Source: an uncultured Actinomyces sp. (GTDB taxonomy: Bacteria > Actinomycetota > Actinomycetes > Actinomycetales > Actinomycetaceae). From it: 64,000 bases of DNA. The translations under genes were made by a program, and so were the position numbers. How positions within the stretch are numbered: position 1 is the stretch's first letter; each line of letters starts with the position of its first letter. Below the pieces are notes generated by a model. That model did no database searches, was not told the origin of the DNA, and was given only the letters and a program-made list of their open reading frames with translations. The stretch spans positions 1 to 64,000 of the forward strand of contig CAMPYB010000002.1 in the NCBI GenBank assembly GCA_946998115.1, read 5' to 3'. Below are positions 1-9,500 of this stretch, piece after piece.

Positions 1-226
1 TTCTATCTAAAATTTTTTGTCATATTGTTTATTATAGTGTTTTATTTGCACATTGTTTTATAGGTCTTTTCTTTAAAATTTTGATGATTATTTTGATTAT
101 ATTTGAAATGTTAAGTCATATTGATTATTGTAATCGACTAGTATATATATAATTTTTGTGAAAATTTACGAATGTATTTTATATAACGAATATAAATGAA
201 AATATAAATGTATAATAGAGCAATTG
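1..226. other. AT-rich left edge, no gene seen
   Basis: These bases lie downstream of the minus-strand tRNA-Phe and run to the window edge. They are almost pure A/T. I find no convincing coding frame, no GC-rich terminator stem and no further tRNA. A reading frame antisense to the tRNA cluster overlaps part of this area but is not credible. Confidence 0.5.
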
Positions 227-299
227 TGGCTCCGACCGGCATCGATCCGGTGACCTTTCGATTTTCAGTCGAACGCTCTACCAACTGAGCTACAGAGCC
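227..299 (-). tRNA. tRNA-Phe (GAA)
   Basis: The reverse complement folds as a full cloverleaf. The 7-bp acceptor stem starts GGCTCTG, the D-arm contains AGCTCAGTTGGTAGAGC, and the anticodon loop is CTGAAAA, giving anticodon GAA. Discriminator base is A and no CCA is encoded. It is the last gene of a Glu-Asp-Phe tRNA cluster transcribed leftward, a common actinobacterial arrangement. Confidence 0.97.
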
Positions 300-339
300 G
301 TTGACCACAACAGCATCATCAGAATTGCCGAACGGTCGG

Positions 340-413
340 CGACCCCGACGGGGCTCGAACCCGCGACCTCCGCCGTGACAGGGCGGCGCGCTAACCAGCT
401 GCGCTACGGGGCC
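340..413 (-). tRNA. tRNA-Asp (GTC)
   Basis: The reverse complement begins GGCCCCG and has a standard D-arm, an anticodon stem CCGCC/GGCGG with loop CTGTCAC (anticodon GTC) and a GGTTCGAGCC T-arm. Discriminator is G and CCA is not encoded. It is the middle member of the Glu-Asp-Phe cluster. Confidence 0.97.
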
Positions 414-481
414 AACAACGATAAACATCGTTGACACATATATCTGTACGAATAATTCATACAAACAGCATATTTCATGCG

Positions 482-554
<73 letters not shown>

Positions 555-939
555 CTTGCTTTGTGAAACATTTTCACATTTAAGCACTTGAAAAGTATAA
601 ACTATATTTTTTTTAAATGCAAATTAAAATTTTAAATTTTTTAAGCAAATTTTTAAATATACAAACATTAGAATATACAACTCTTATATCAATAAAGCAT
701 TTCAAAAATTTTATAAATATTATATTAAATAAGAAATTTCATCGTTTTATTATTTGCAAAAATTTCTATAAAACTAAATAAAATATTAAAATTTGTGATA
801 ATTTTTGAACATATTACAAAATAAAGCATTTAAAATAATTGTAATATTTTAAAGTTATCCACATTTTAAAAAATTTTAAGAAAAATATAATTAAATCATC
901 TAGACTTATTTATAAGCACATTTTAATGATTGGAAAAAT
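555..939. other. AT-rich intergenic region with one DnaA box
   Basis: This region separates the tRNA-Glu promoter from the MscS-type gene. It is extremely A/T-rich and has no credible coding frame. One perfect DnaA box, TTATCCACA, sits at 855-863, about 77 bases before the MscS gene start. Apart from the promoter listed separately, nothing else is recognisable. Confidence 0.5.
594..622 (-). promoter_or_regulatory. Promoter of the tRNA-Glu-Asp-Phe cluster
   Basis: On the minus strand a -35 TTGCAT (617-622) and a -10 TATACT (594-599) are separated by exactly 17 bases. Transcription should start near 587, about 33 bases before tRNA-Glu. This is a sequence match to the housekeeping sigma consensus; no experimental support. 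Confidence 0.7.
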
Positions 940-2826
940 ATGGAAAATTCTTCTGAAACCGTAACATCAGCTATAGACTTTTTAAAACTAGCTGTTGGAA
1001 TTTTTGGAGGGGTATTTGCTGGACTAGTTGTAGCTTTTATAGTCACAGTTACATTGAGAGCTATTTCCTATAACAAGGAAATACTCAGGTTGACTGTTGT
1101 TAAAGCAAGAACAGCAGCATACATTTTTTCCGCATTTTTAGGAGCTATGACTGGATTTGAATATGCAACTTATACTCTAGATGCGCATAAACCACGCTGG
1201 GTTGAAACTGCTGATCATGTGCTTTTAATATGTCTCATTCTTTCAGCTACATGGATTTGCATGCGACTAGTAAGCGTTGTTGAAGATATCGTATATCATT
1301 ATTCAAATTCACATAACGCTGGAAGAGGAATGCGTTTCGCTACACAAGCGCAAATAATGAGTCGTGTAGGGCAAGCTATAGTTTTCGCATGCGGAATAGC
1401 TGGAGTAGTATTAACTTTTCCTCAAGCGCGACTAATAACAGGCTCGTTACTTGCTTCTGCTGGTGTAGTATCTATCGTTGCTGGTATGGCGGCACAGTCA
1501 TCTCTTTCCAACATGTTTGCAGGACTACAAATAGCTATATCAGATTCATTGCGTGTGGGCGATATCGTAGTCGTTGTCAACAATGGAATATCAACACAAG
1601 TCACTGTTGAAGAAATAACTTTAACTTATGTTGTAGTTAGAATATGGGATGACAGAAGAATAATCATACCATCAATTAAATTCACACAAAATTCTTTTGA
1701 AAACTGGACTCGTCGTGCAGCTAGTTTAATGGGAACTATAGAAATGCAATTAGACTGGTCTGCACCTGTAAATGCATTTAGAAGACATGTAGAAAAATTA
1801 CTAAACAGCACAGATTTATGGGATGCACGATCCTATAATGTTCAAGTTACAGATTCAAATGAAAATAAAATGACTTTGCGCGTTTCAGTTTCAGCCAAAA
1901 ATGCTGGCGATTTATGGGATTTGAAATGTTATTTACGCGAAAATTTAATAACTTGGATACGTGAAGAACACCCTGATGCAATACCTAAACTTAGATTATC
2001 TATAGAAAATAATCAAAACATAAATAATAATAATTCACCACAACAACGTGTATCGCCACAAACAAATATAATCACAGCAAAAGAAAATGAAAAAATAGAA
2101 AAATTCCCAGTCGATACACTCGAAAAAAATAAGCGTGTAAAAACTCAAATTAAAGAAACAAAAGAAACACCTAAAAACAATAGTTCTAAAAATAAAGATG
2201 ACAATAAAACCAGTAAAGAAAAAAATAAAAAGAAAATACATAGAAAATCTATAAATGCTAAAAGAGAAAAAGCACGTATCGCCCATTTACACGATATGGA
2301 GCAAACACAAGTTTTAAGTGACGAAGAAATAGAAAATCAGTTTATAGCTATGTCGCAGTTGAATAAAGATATTAAATCCGAATTAGAAGACGATACTGAA
2401 ACATCATTAGCTGTTGAACGTCTATATTCTGGAAGTCCTGAAAATGAAGAACGTGCAAAAATATTTGACGGTCCTGGAGCTGATGTAATTGAAGAACGTG
2501 AAAAAACAGCAATGATGAATTTACAGGACATTCACGATTCAGAAAATAACACTGAACAAAATAATAGTAAAGCAGAAAAAGATGAAAAAGATAATACCAA
2601 ATTTGAAAAAAACAAAAATAATATTAAAGATGAAAACCTTGATATTCCATCAATTGCTACAACACAAAGCATACAAATAGTCACAGAAAATTCAAACACA
2701 ACAGAAGATACAACAAAAATAAATATGCCTGAAAGCGAAAATGCTTCTAATAAAAAATCACCTACTCCACAGGAAAACAAACAGGAAAATATAAATGAAC
2801 AACCACAAAAGGAAGAAAACAGATGA
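940..2826 (+). CDS. MscS-family mechanosensitive ion channel with a long charged tail
   Basis: This membrane channel should open under hypo-osmotic stress and release small solutes. Hydrophobic segments lie at about residues 14-42, 64-80, 92-112, 142-160 and 170-197. The last contains the pore-helix signature SLLASAGVVSIVAGMAAQSS and is followed by the beta domain (SLRVGDIVVV and onward, to about residue 260). After about residue 360 the protein becomes a roughly 270-residue low-complexity Lys/Glu/Asn-rich tail, probably cytoplasmic, with no domain I recognise. The stop codon overlaps the radA start (ATGA), so the two are translationally coupled. The ribosome-binding site is weak. The family is sure; the subtype is not. 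Confidence 0.9.
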   Translation: MENSSETVTSAIDFLKLAVGIFGGVFAGLVVAFIVTVTLRAISYNKEILRLTVVKARTAAYIFSAFLGAMTGFEYATYTLDAHKPRWVETADHVLLICLILSATWICMRLVSVVEDIVYHYSNSHNAGRGMRFATQAQIMSRVGQAIVFACGIAGVVLTFPQARLITGSLLASAGVVSIVAGMAAQSSLSNMFAGLQIAISDSLRVGDIVVVVNNGISTQVTVEEITLTYVVVRIWDDRRIIIPSIKFTQNSFENWTRRAASLMGTIEMQLDWSAPVNAFRRHVEKLLNSTDLWDARSYNVQVTDSNENKMTLRVSVSAKNAGDLWDLKCYLRENLITWIREEHPDAIPKLRLSIENNQNINNNNSPQQRVSPQTNIITAKENEKIEKFPVDTLEKNKRVKTQIKETKETPKNNSSKNKDDNKTSKEKNKKKIHRKSINAKREKARIAHLHDMEQTQVLSDEEIENQFIAMSQLNKDIKSELEDDTETSLAVERLYSGSPENEERAKIFDGPGADVIEEREKTAMMNLQDIHDSENNTEQNNSKAEKDEKDNTKFEKNKNNIKDENLDIPSIATTQSIQIVTENSNTTEDTTKINMPESENASNKKSPTPQENKQENINEQPQKEENR

Positions 2827-4217
2827 CAAAAAATAACCCTGTTTATATTTGCATTGATTGTGGTTGGGAAACATCAAAATGGCAAGGGCAATGCAAACAA
2901 TGCAAAGCATGGGGAAGCCTTGAAGAAGAAAATGAAATTCCAGAAAGAAAAACAAAAATAATCGCTCCTACTACAAGAGCTATACCTATAACACAAATAG
3001 ATACTAAAAAAACAGACGCAAAAACAACAGGCATAAGTGAAGTTGATAGAGTTTTAGGTAGAGGAATTGTACCAGGAGCAGTAATACTATTAGCTGGAGA
3101 TCCTGGTGTAGGAAAATCAACACTATTAATGGAAATAGCATTAAAAATAGCTAACATACAGCAAAATAAAAATATCCTATACATAAGTGGTGAAGAATCA
3201 ATAAATCAAATAACAATGCGAGCAAAGCGCATAGGAAAACTACAAGAAAATTTATTATTAGCAAGTGAAAACAACCTATCAATCATATTAGGTCATATTG
3301 AACAGACTCAAGCCAACCTTGTAATAATAGACTCAATACAAACAATAGCAGATCCGCAAATAAATGGAATGTCTGGTTCTACTCTACAAGTAAAAACTGT
3401 CACTAACCAACTCATATCCGTAGCTAAAACAAGAAATATTCCAATTATACTAATAGGACACGTAACAAAAGACGGAACTATTGCAGGACCAAAAGTCCTA
3501 GAGCATTTAGTTGACGTAGTATGCCAATTTGAAGGCGAAAAATTTGGTAGCATAAGAATGCTACGATCCATAAAAAACAGATTCGGGCCTACAGATGAAG
3601 TCGGATGTTTTGAAATTACTGAAACAGGTATGAAAGAATTAAAAGACCCATCAGGTTTATTTATATCACAAAACCGCACACAAACACCCGGAACATGTAT
3701 AGCAATAGCAATGGACGGCAAAAGACCAATACCAATTGAAATACAATCTTTAGTAGTTGGCACTAATTATTCGGTATCAAAACGCGTAACATCAGGATTC
3801 GATAATTCGCGAACATCCATGATGCTAGCTGTACTACAGTCAAGAGCCAACATAAATATGCAAAATATGGACGTTTATGTGGGGACAGTTGGTGGAGCAA
3901 AAATTAACGATATAGCATTAGATTTGGGAATTATACTATCTCTTACATCAGCAAAAATTGCTAAAACTATTGATATGAATTTAGCTTGTTTCGGCGAGGT
4001 AGGACTAACTGGTGACATACGTAAAATAACAGGAGCTAAAAAACGCATAAAACAAGCGCTACAGCTCGGTTTCACCAAAATAATACTACCAAAAAGCAAT
4101 GCTAACGAACTAAAAAACATACAACATCAAAATACAAAAAATGATAAAGAAAAAAATATAGAACTAATTTACGTTTCCAATGTTCAAGAAGCAATATCTA
4201 AAGTTTTTCAAAAATAA
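2823..4217 (+). CDS. radA: DNA repair protein RadA (Sms)
   Basis: RadA is a RecA-like ATPase that drives branch migration during recombinational repair. Visible in order are an N-terminal C4 zinc finger (CIDCGW and CKQCKAWG), a Walker A motif GDPGVGKST near residue 93, the RadA-specific KNRFGPTDE motif near residue 255, and a C-terminal Lon-like domain (DVYVGTVGGAKI, CFGEVGLTGDIR). The 464-residue length fits the family. The start ATG overlaps the preceding channel gene by 4 bases. The gene ends 18 bases from the convergent potassium transporter, with no terminator stem visible in that short gap. Confidence 0.97.
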   Translation: MTKNNPVYICIDCGWETSKWQGQCKQCKAWGSLEEENEIPERKTKIIAPTTRAIPITQIDTKKTDAKTTGISEVDRVLGRGIVPGAVILLAGDPGVGKSTLLMEIALKIANIQQNKNILYISGEESINQITMRAKRIGKLQENLLLASENNLSIILGHIEQTQANLVIIDSIQTIADPQINGMSGSTLQVKTVTNQLISVAKTRNIPIILIGHVTKDGTIAGPKVLEHLVDVVCQFEGEKFGSIRMLRSIKNRFGPTDEVGCFEITETGMKELKDPSGLFISQNRTQTPGTCIAIAMDGKRPIPIEIQSLVVGTNYSVSKRVTSGFDNSRTSMMLAVLQSRANINMQNMDVYVGTVGGAKINDIALDLGIILSLTSAKIAKTIDMNLACFGEVGLTGDIRKITGAKKRIKQALQLGFTKIILPKSNANELKNIQHQNTKNDKEKNIELIYVSNVQEAISKVFQK

Positions 4218-4235
4218 CAATTGTAAATTAAATTT

Positions 4236-5639
4236 TTAACCGACAGCAATTTTCTCAGCAGGATATTTTATAACCTGTCTTTGTTGTCTCATAGCTAAAG
4301 CAACAGTAAGTGTAATAGGCCCAACACGCCCAACAAACATTAAAATAATAAGAACACATTTAGCGAGCAAAGGCAAATTAGAAGTAATTCCCATAGACAA
4401 ACCGACATTACCAAAAGCTGATAAACATTCAAATAATACACTATCAAGTCGCAAATCTGTTACAGCTAAAATAACCATTGTGGCACTTAAAACAATAGCA
4501 ATACTTGTTATTGTCACAGCAACACCCAGTCGTAACACAGTTGTAGGTATATGTCTTCCAAAAGCTTGAATCTGACTATCTCCTCTAGCTTCAGCAACTA
4601 TTGCTAAAATCATCAACGCCACAGTTGTAAGCTTTATACCGCCAGCAGTCGAAGCACTACCACCACCAATAAACATTAAAATATCCTGAATAAGCAAAGA
4701 AGATTGATGCATTTGATCAGAATCAATAACAGAAATTCCGCCACTACGAGGACCCGCACTAAATAGGAAAATATTAGCAAGCTTAGAACCAAAAGACATT
4801 TTTGCAATAGTATGTGGATTAATCCATTCTAAAACACCAATCGATAGCATTCCCAAAAATAATAAAACAAAATGTGATATTAAAGTAAGCTTGCTATGCA
4901 ATGACCAATTTTTAGGACTTTTTATATTCGATAGCACATTCAACATTACTGGAAAACCAATAGAACCCAAAAAAATGCCAAGACCAAAAATGACTACAGA
5001 CAAAGCATCCTTAACGAAGAAATCAGATCCTTCCGGAAAAATAAGAAAACCAGCATTATTAAAAGTGGAAATAGACGTAAACATGCTATACCATACACTC
5101 TTCGCGAAACTATATTTACCTGAATAATACAAATGAGGTAGTAGTATAGAAAATATAACTAATTCGCATACTGCCGATATGAGCATTACAGCTTTAATAA
5201 GCCTTTTAATCTCACCAAGTTTTTCAGTCTGACTAGCATCCGCTATTATTATTTTTTGTGTAAGCCCAATGCTTTTAGATATTGCTAACACTAGAAAAGA
5301 TGCCAAGGTCATAAACCCTAAACCACCGATTTTGATTCCGACCATTATCACTGCATGACCGAAACCTGACCACTGGTTTGCAACATCTACAGTTGATAAT
5401 CCAGTAACACACACTGCAGATGTAGCAGTAAACAAGGCATCAATAAATTTAGGAAAATCTCCATTTGCTGTAGAAATAGGAAGGCACAACAGAAAAGTCA
5501 CAAATATTATGATGATAAAAAAAATCATAAGAGTTAACTGTGCTGGTTTTTCCCTAGCAATAGCTTCTATGCCATTTTTTATTCTTTGCACGCGCGTAGG
5601 CGCCACTTTAGTCTTACTAGAAATCGTGTACTGTGCCAT
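4236..5639 (-). CDS. TrkH/KtrB-type potassium uptake channel subunit
   Basis: This is the membrane-embedded K+ translocating subunit of a Trk/Ktr system. It shows the four-fold pore-loop pattern of the superfamily: filter-like segments at TATSAVCVTGL, STFNNAGF, GGGSASTAGGIK and SAFGNVGLS, each flanked by membrane helices. The 467-residue length suits KtrB/TrkH. Its cytoplasmic NAD/ATP-binding partner (KtrA/TrkA) is not in the window. It lies 59 bases downstream of the histidine phosphatase on the same strand and may be cotranscribed with it. The ktrB versus trkH assignment cannot be settled here. Confidence 0.92.
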   Translation of the reverse strand: MAQYTISSKTKVAPTRVQRIKNGIEAIAREKPAQLTLMIFFIIIIFVTFLLCLPISTANGDFPKFIDALFTATSAVCVTGLSTVDVANQWSGFGHAVIMVGIKIGGLGFMTLASFLVLAISKSIGLTQKIIIADASQTEKLGEIKRLIKAVMLISAVCELVIFSILLPHLYYSGKYSFAKSVWYSMFTSISTFNNAGFLIFPEGSDFFVKDALSVVIFGLGIFLGSIGFPVMLNVLSNIKSPKNWSLHSKLTLISHFVLLFLGMLSIGVLEWINPHTIAKMSFGSKLANIFLFSAGPRSGGISVIDSDQMHQSSLLIQDILMFIGGGSASTAGGIKLTTVALMILAIVAEARGDSQIQAFGRHIPTTVLRLGVAVTITSIAIVLSATMVILAVTDLRLDSVLFECLSAFGNVGLSMGITSNLPLLAKCVLIILMFVGRVGPITLTVALAMRQQRQVIKYPAEKIAVG

Positions 5640-5698
5640 ATCTTGCCTAATTATTTATTGAAAACATCAAACCTGCAACATCAAATTCTATAAATAAA

Positions 5699-6367
5699 CT
5701 AGTTTATTGTCGCATCAGAAGTTCCAGGTGTGACGTCCCTCGCCATCATCAAAAGTGGCGCTGCAGGTTCCCAATATTTTATGGAAATCAATGTATTTTT
5801 TTGAAATGTGAGAGTTGTAACTGATGCCAAAGCGCAATTTCTATTTCCTGGTAAATGTGCTAAATGTTTTTTCTCAAGATATCTACGCAAACACCATATA
5901 GGTAGTTGATGTGACACAAGTAGAGTTTGTGACCCTGCATTAGTGTTTTGCGCCTGTTTCACAACTTTCATCATTCTATCAGCAATATCAACATACGGTT
6001 CACCCCAAGAAGGTCTGAAAGGGTTTGTGTACCACTTCCAAAACTTAGGATGTGCAAGCATCCACCGATTTTGATTTATACGCATACCTTCAAATAAATT
6101 ACCTGATTCTATTAATCTGGCATCCGTTTCAACTTCTACATTATAAGCTTTAGCTGATGGTTCAGCAGTTTGTCTAGCTCTTAGCAGAGGTGAAGATATT
6201 ATCTTAGTAATATTTATTTCTGGGCGTTTTTTGAATTCATCAGCAACCATCTGTGCCATTTGTTTCCCGAGTGGACTTAATGAATACCCTTTTAGTCGCC
6301 CATATAATACACCATCAGGATTTTCTACTTCACCATGGCGTAATAAATGTATAATTGTCGATTCCAT
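5699..6367 (-). CDS. Histidine phosphatase family protein (phosphoglycerate mutase-like)
   Basis: The N-terminus carries the family signature LLRHGEVENP, where the His of RHG is the phospho-acceptor. SSPLLRARQTAEP follows near residue 60 and the second catalytic His is in LLVSHQLPIW near residue 150. The 222-residue length fits the branch that includes cofactor-dependent phosphoglycerate mutase homologues and broad-specificity phosphatases. The substrate cannot be read from the sequence. The start at 6367 has only a weak ribosome-binding site. The gene is followed by the potassium transporter. Confidence 0.88.
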   Translation of the reverse strand: MESTIIHLLRHGEVENPDGVLYGRLKGYSLSPLGKQMAQMVADEFKKRPEINITKIISSPLLRARQTAEPSAKAYNVEVETDARLIESGNLFEGMRINQNRWMLAHPKFWKWYTNPFRPSWGEPYVDIADRMMKVVKQAQNTNAGSQTLLVSHQLPIWCLRRYLEKKHLAHLPGNRNCALASVTTLTFQKNTLISIKYWEPAAPLLMMARDVTPGTSDATIN

Positions 6368-6490
6368 AGTCTTATTTTAGCTTTTCATATTTTATTTGTC
6401 TTGCCATTTCAAAAGTATGTACAATAACCAGTTATTACTCACTTTCATAAATATTTCACAAACAACCGATAAGAACATGTTTGAATATTT

Positions 6491-6548
6491 TGTGACTACA
6501 CTTATTTCCAATTGTGTTTTGCGAAAATCACAATTTTATGTAGTCACA
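6491..6548. repeat. Long imperfect inverted repeat downstream of the giant surface protein
   Basis: TGTGACTACA (6491-6500) pairs perfectly with TGTAGTCACA (6539-6548). Inside it, AATTGTG (6510-6516) pairs with CACAATT (6529-6535), giving a stepped hairpin of 17 base pairs. It lies about 50 bases after the stop of the minus-strand surface protein and before the next minus-strand gene. It could act as a transcription end or RNA-stabilising structure. It has no clean T-run, so I call it a repeat rather than a terminator. Confidence 0.65.
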
Positions 6549-6598
6549 TTGTTTCAAATGGCTTCATTCGTTTATGAATTATTTACTATGCTATACCT

Positions 6599-9500
6599 TT
6601 ATGGTTTTAGTTGATCCGACTGTGGTATAACATTTTCAACAATTTTTACTGTTCTATTAACATTAGTTACTAACCCAGTTGGTGTTATGAGTTTTATTGG
6701 TACAGCGATTCCCGGGCCATTAAATGTTGGCGTATCTGTATTCAATAGTGTCTTATCATAATCAAATGTTGCATTATCATCAAGATAGCTTTGATAATTA
6801 TCAATTATATCTTTAGTTTCAACATTATATTTTTCTGGCACTATAACAGTTTTCGGAGGTAATGCTTTATATTTGAAATGTGCAACAAAAGTATGTGAAC
6901 TATTTATTTTGTCACCATCATTCAACAAGTTTTCTCCGTTCCAACTGTCAAAAACATATAGGGATTTAGGTATTATTTCGCTATCTTCTGGAACTGGAAC
7001 ATTTTTGAAATCTAGGCCATCAATAACGTCATATACAATTTCTTTACCATTGCCTTTAAAATCACCGTTATTATCTGTTTTGAAAACTATCCTATGGTAA
7101 CCCGTAGGTGTCGCACTCTTGTCTGATTTTCTTTTTATGACACGTATGTCTTCATATTCAAACTTGATAGATTTCTTTCCCGTATCATTTATTCCCAAGA
7201 AAACACCATTATTATCTAAATTAAATGTTAAATTTTGTTGGGACGGACCTGTTAATTTATATCCAGGGATACTCCTATAATTTCTTGCATCATAATCCTT
7301 GTTTTCATTTACCACATGTTCTGTCGGGATTATTTTACTTTCCGTAGCCTGTCCACTGTTACTAGATTTGGTAACATAGTCAACATCATATTTCCTATCT
7401 CTAAACTTGCGATAGTAGAATTCAAATTTATTAGGATTTGCTTCACCTTTATTGAAATTTTTAATTTTTATAGTTTTATAGTAATGATTATCTTTGCCTT
7501 CTTTTTTCAAGCTATCTAAAAAGCCTTCATCAGTTTTCAAGACCCATTTATCATCCTGGAATTTTGCGTAATCAGAAATATATATTCCAACACGATTTCT
7601 ATAAAATGTTATTGTTTTTCGCAAAGATTTTATTTCTTTTCCGTCATCATCGTAAAAATAATGTACTGATTCTGTTTTAACGAAATTATTTTTAACCCAA
7701 ATAGCTCTTAAATATGCTGATTCAACAACAGGATTTTCAAACGCGTAGAGCTCTGGTACGTCATATTTATTCCTATACGTCATATCTTGTTTACCAGATT
7801 TATCCATTCGGACATGTTCCCATCCTGCAAAATCATATCCGCGTCTAACTGGAATTGGTATAGGTTTATTTATGTCTCCTTTTCGCAATATAGGAGAAAT
7901 AATCTTTGTTCTGTGATTTACGGTAAATATTTGTTTTCCTTCGCCTTTATTGTTATTAGGATCAGGAGTTGGAACAGAACATCCATCATCTTTCTTAGTG
8001 CAATTTACTATATTGCTACCTTTCAGACCTACTGGCACTGTTCCGCCGTTTAAATCATAAGTTATATTCCACTTATATTTAGGTTCGCCCCATTTTGCGT
8101 ATAAAATCACATCATGACTCGGCATAGTTTCCTTACCATTTTTAACGAGGTTCTCACCAGCAGTGTCCAAAGACCAGCCTAAGAAAACATAATCATTTGG
8201 TACGGAATCAGGCTTTTTCGGAACATCAGTTTTATCTAAGTTTAAATCTTTAAGAGGACGATCGTAATACACTTCTTTCGATTCTTTAAAATCAGCGTTC
8301 GCTATAATGTTTGAAGGATCATTATTTAAATATAATTTATATTTTTTTCTATTATATTCCAGTTTCAACCAGCCATTTTGATTATATGTATAATCATTTT
8401 CTTCAGAAACAAACTGAATTTTTCCCCGTTCTTTCCCGTCTTCTTCTGTCTCTTCTTCTCGCTCGTCATTTATATCCTCGGCATCACTCTCCTCTATTGT
8501 TTTTAAGCTATATTTAGGCTCTACAGAAGTGAAACCTTCCAGTTTTGGCGGATCGAACTGATAGCCAGATAAGACAGTATCATGTTTTATATAATACATT
8601 AATGGGTTTATTTCATATTCATCTTCATCAAATGTTTGTAAAAAGAAATCCACATGTATAGGGAGTGTATTACCTTGTGACCCTGAATCAATACCTAAAC
8701 TAATTTGTTTACTATTCAAATGCACGTTTGGTCTACTAATAGAAGTATTAGATCGCACATAAGGAGAAGGAGCGTTAATAAATTCATCCGCACTTAACCT
8801 ATAGTGAGGAGTGTCTCTATATATTATTTTTTTGTCAGTGACATTCAAAATCCAGCCTAAACTGGCCTCACCATCAGGCCAGTTAGTTATCTCATTATCC
8901 ATCGGCCATAATCCTACAAGTGATTGATTAAAACGTGCTTTTACCGTGTAAGGATTCACTTTAGAATCATACTTAACACCATTTTTCTCAATTATAGGGT
9001 CAAATGGGTTAGAGCCAGCATTTTTTCTTTCAAATATGAGCTCATACACTTGACGATCGTAATATACATTATAATTAGTTTCACCTGTAGATAAGACTTT
9101 TTTCTCCACATTAGTTGCATTACCTAATGCATCTTTATCAAAATTAGCCTTCTGAGTCATATCTTTATTTCTAAAATAATATTTTGAAAACTCGTTTTTA
9201 TCATCAACTTGCTGTTTTGATATATCAGGAAAATTTATTCCATCCTCATTTATAGTATTTAAATCAGGAGTAGAACCAGTATCAGCATCGTGAATAACTT
9301 TAACGCCAATATAGTCGTACTTATCTCTAGGGCTTGTAACTTTACTAGGATCATAGTCAGATTTTTCACTCCAGAAAGAAACAGTATATTTAGTTTTAGG
9401 GACTTCTTTCCATTGCGCTGTAAAAACTACATCTTTAGCAGGCGTTGCTTGTTTAAACTCACTTTGTTTAGTAACTTCCCCTTCATTATATAAAGTCTTG

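Noticed and set aside
138..464. A 108-residue minus-strand reading frame over the tRNA-Asp and tRNA-Phe genes
   Set aside because: It lies on the tRNA genes themselves; the cloverleaf structures explain the sequence.
6396..6614. A 72-residue plus-strand frame between the phosphatase and surface protein genes
   Set aside because: No ribosome-binding site, biased composition, and it spans the inverted repeat at 6491-6548.
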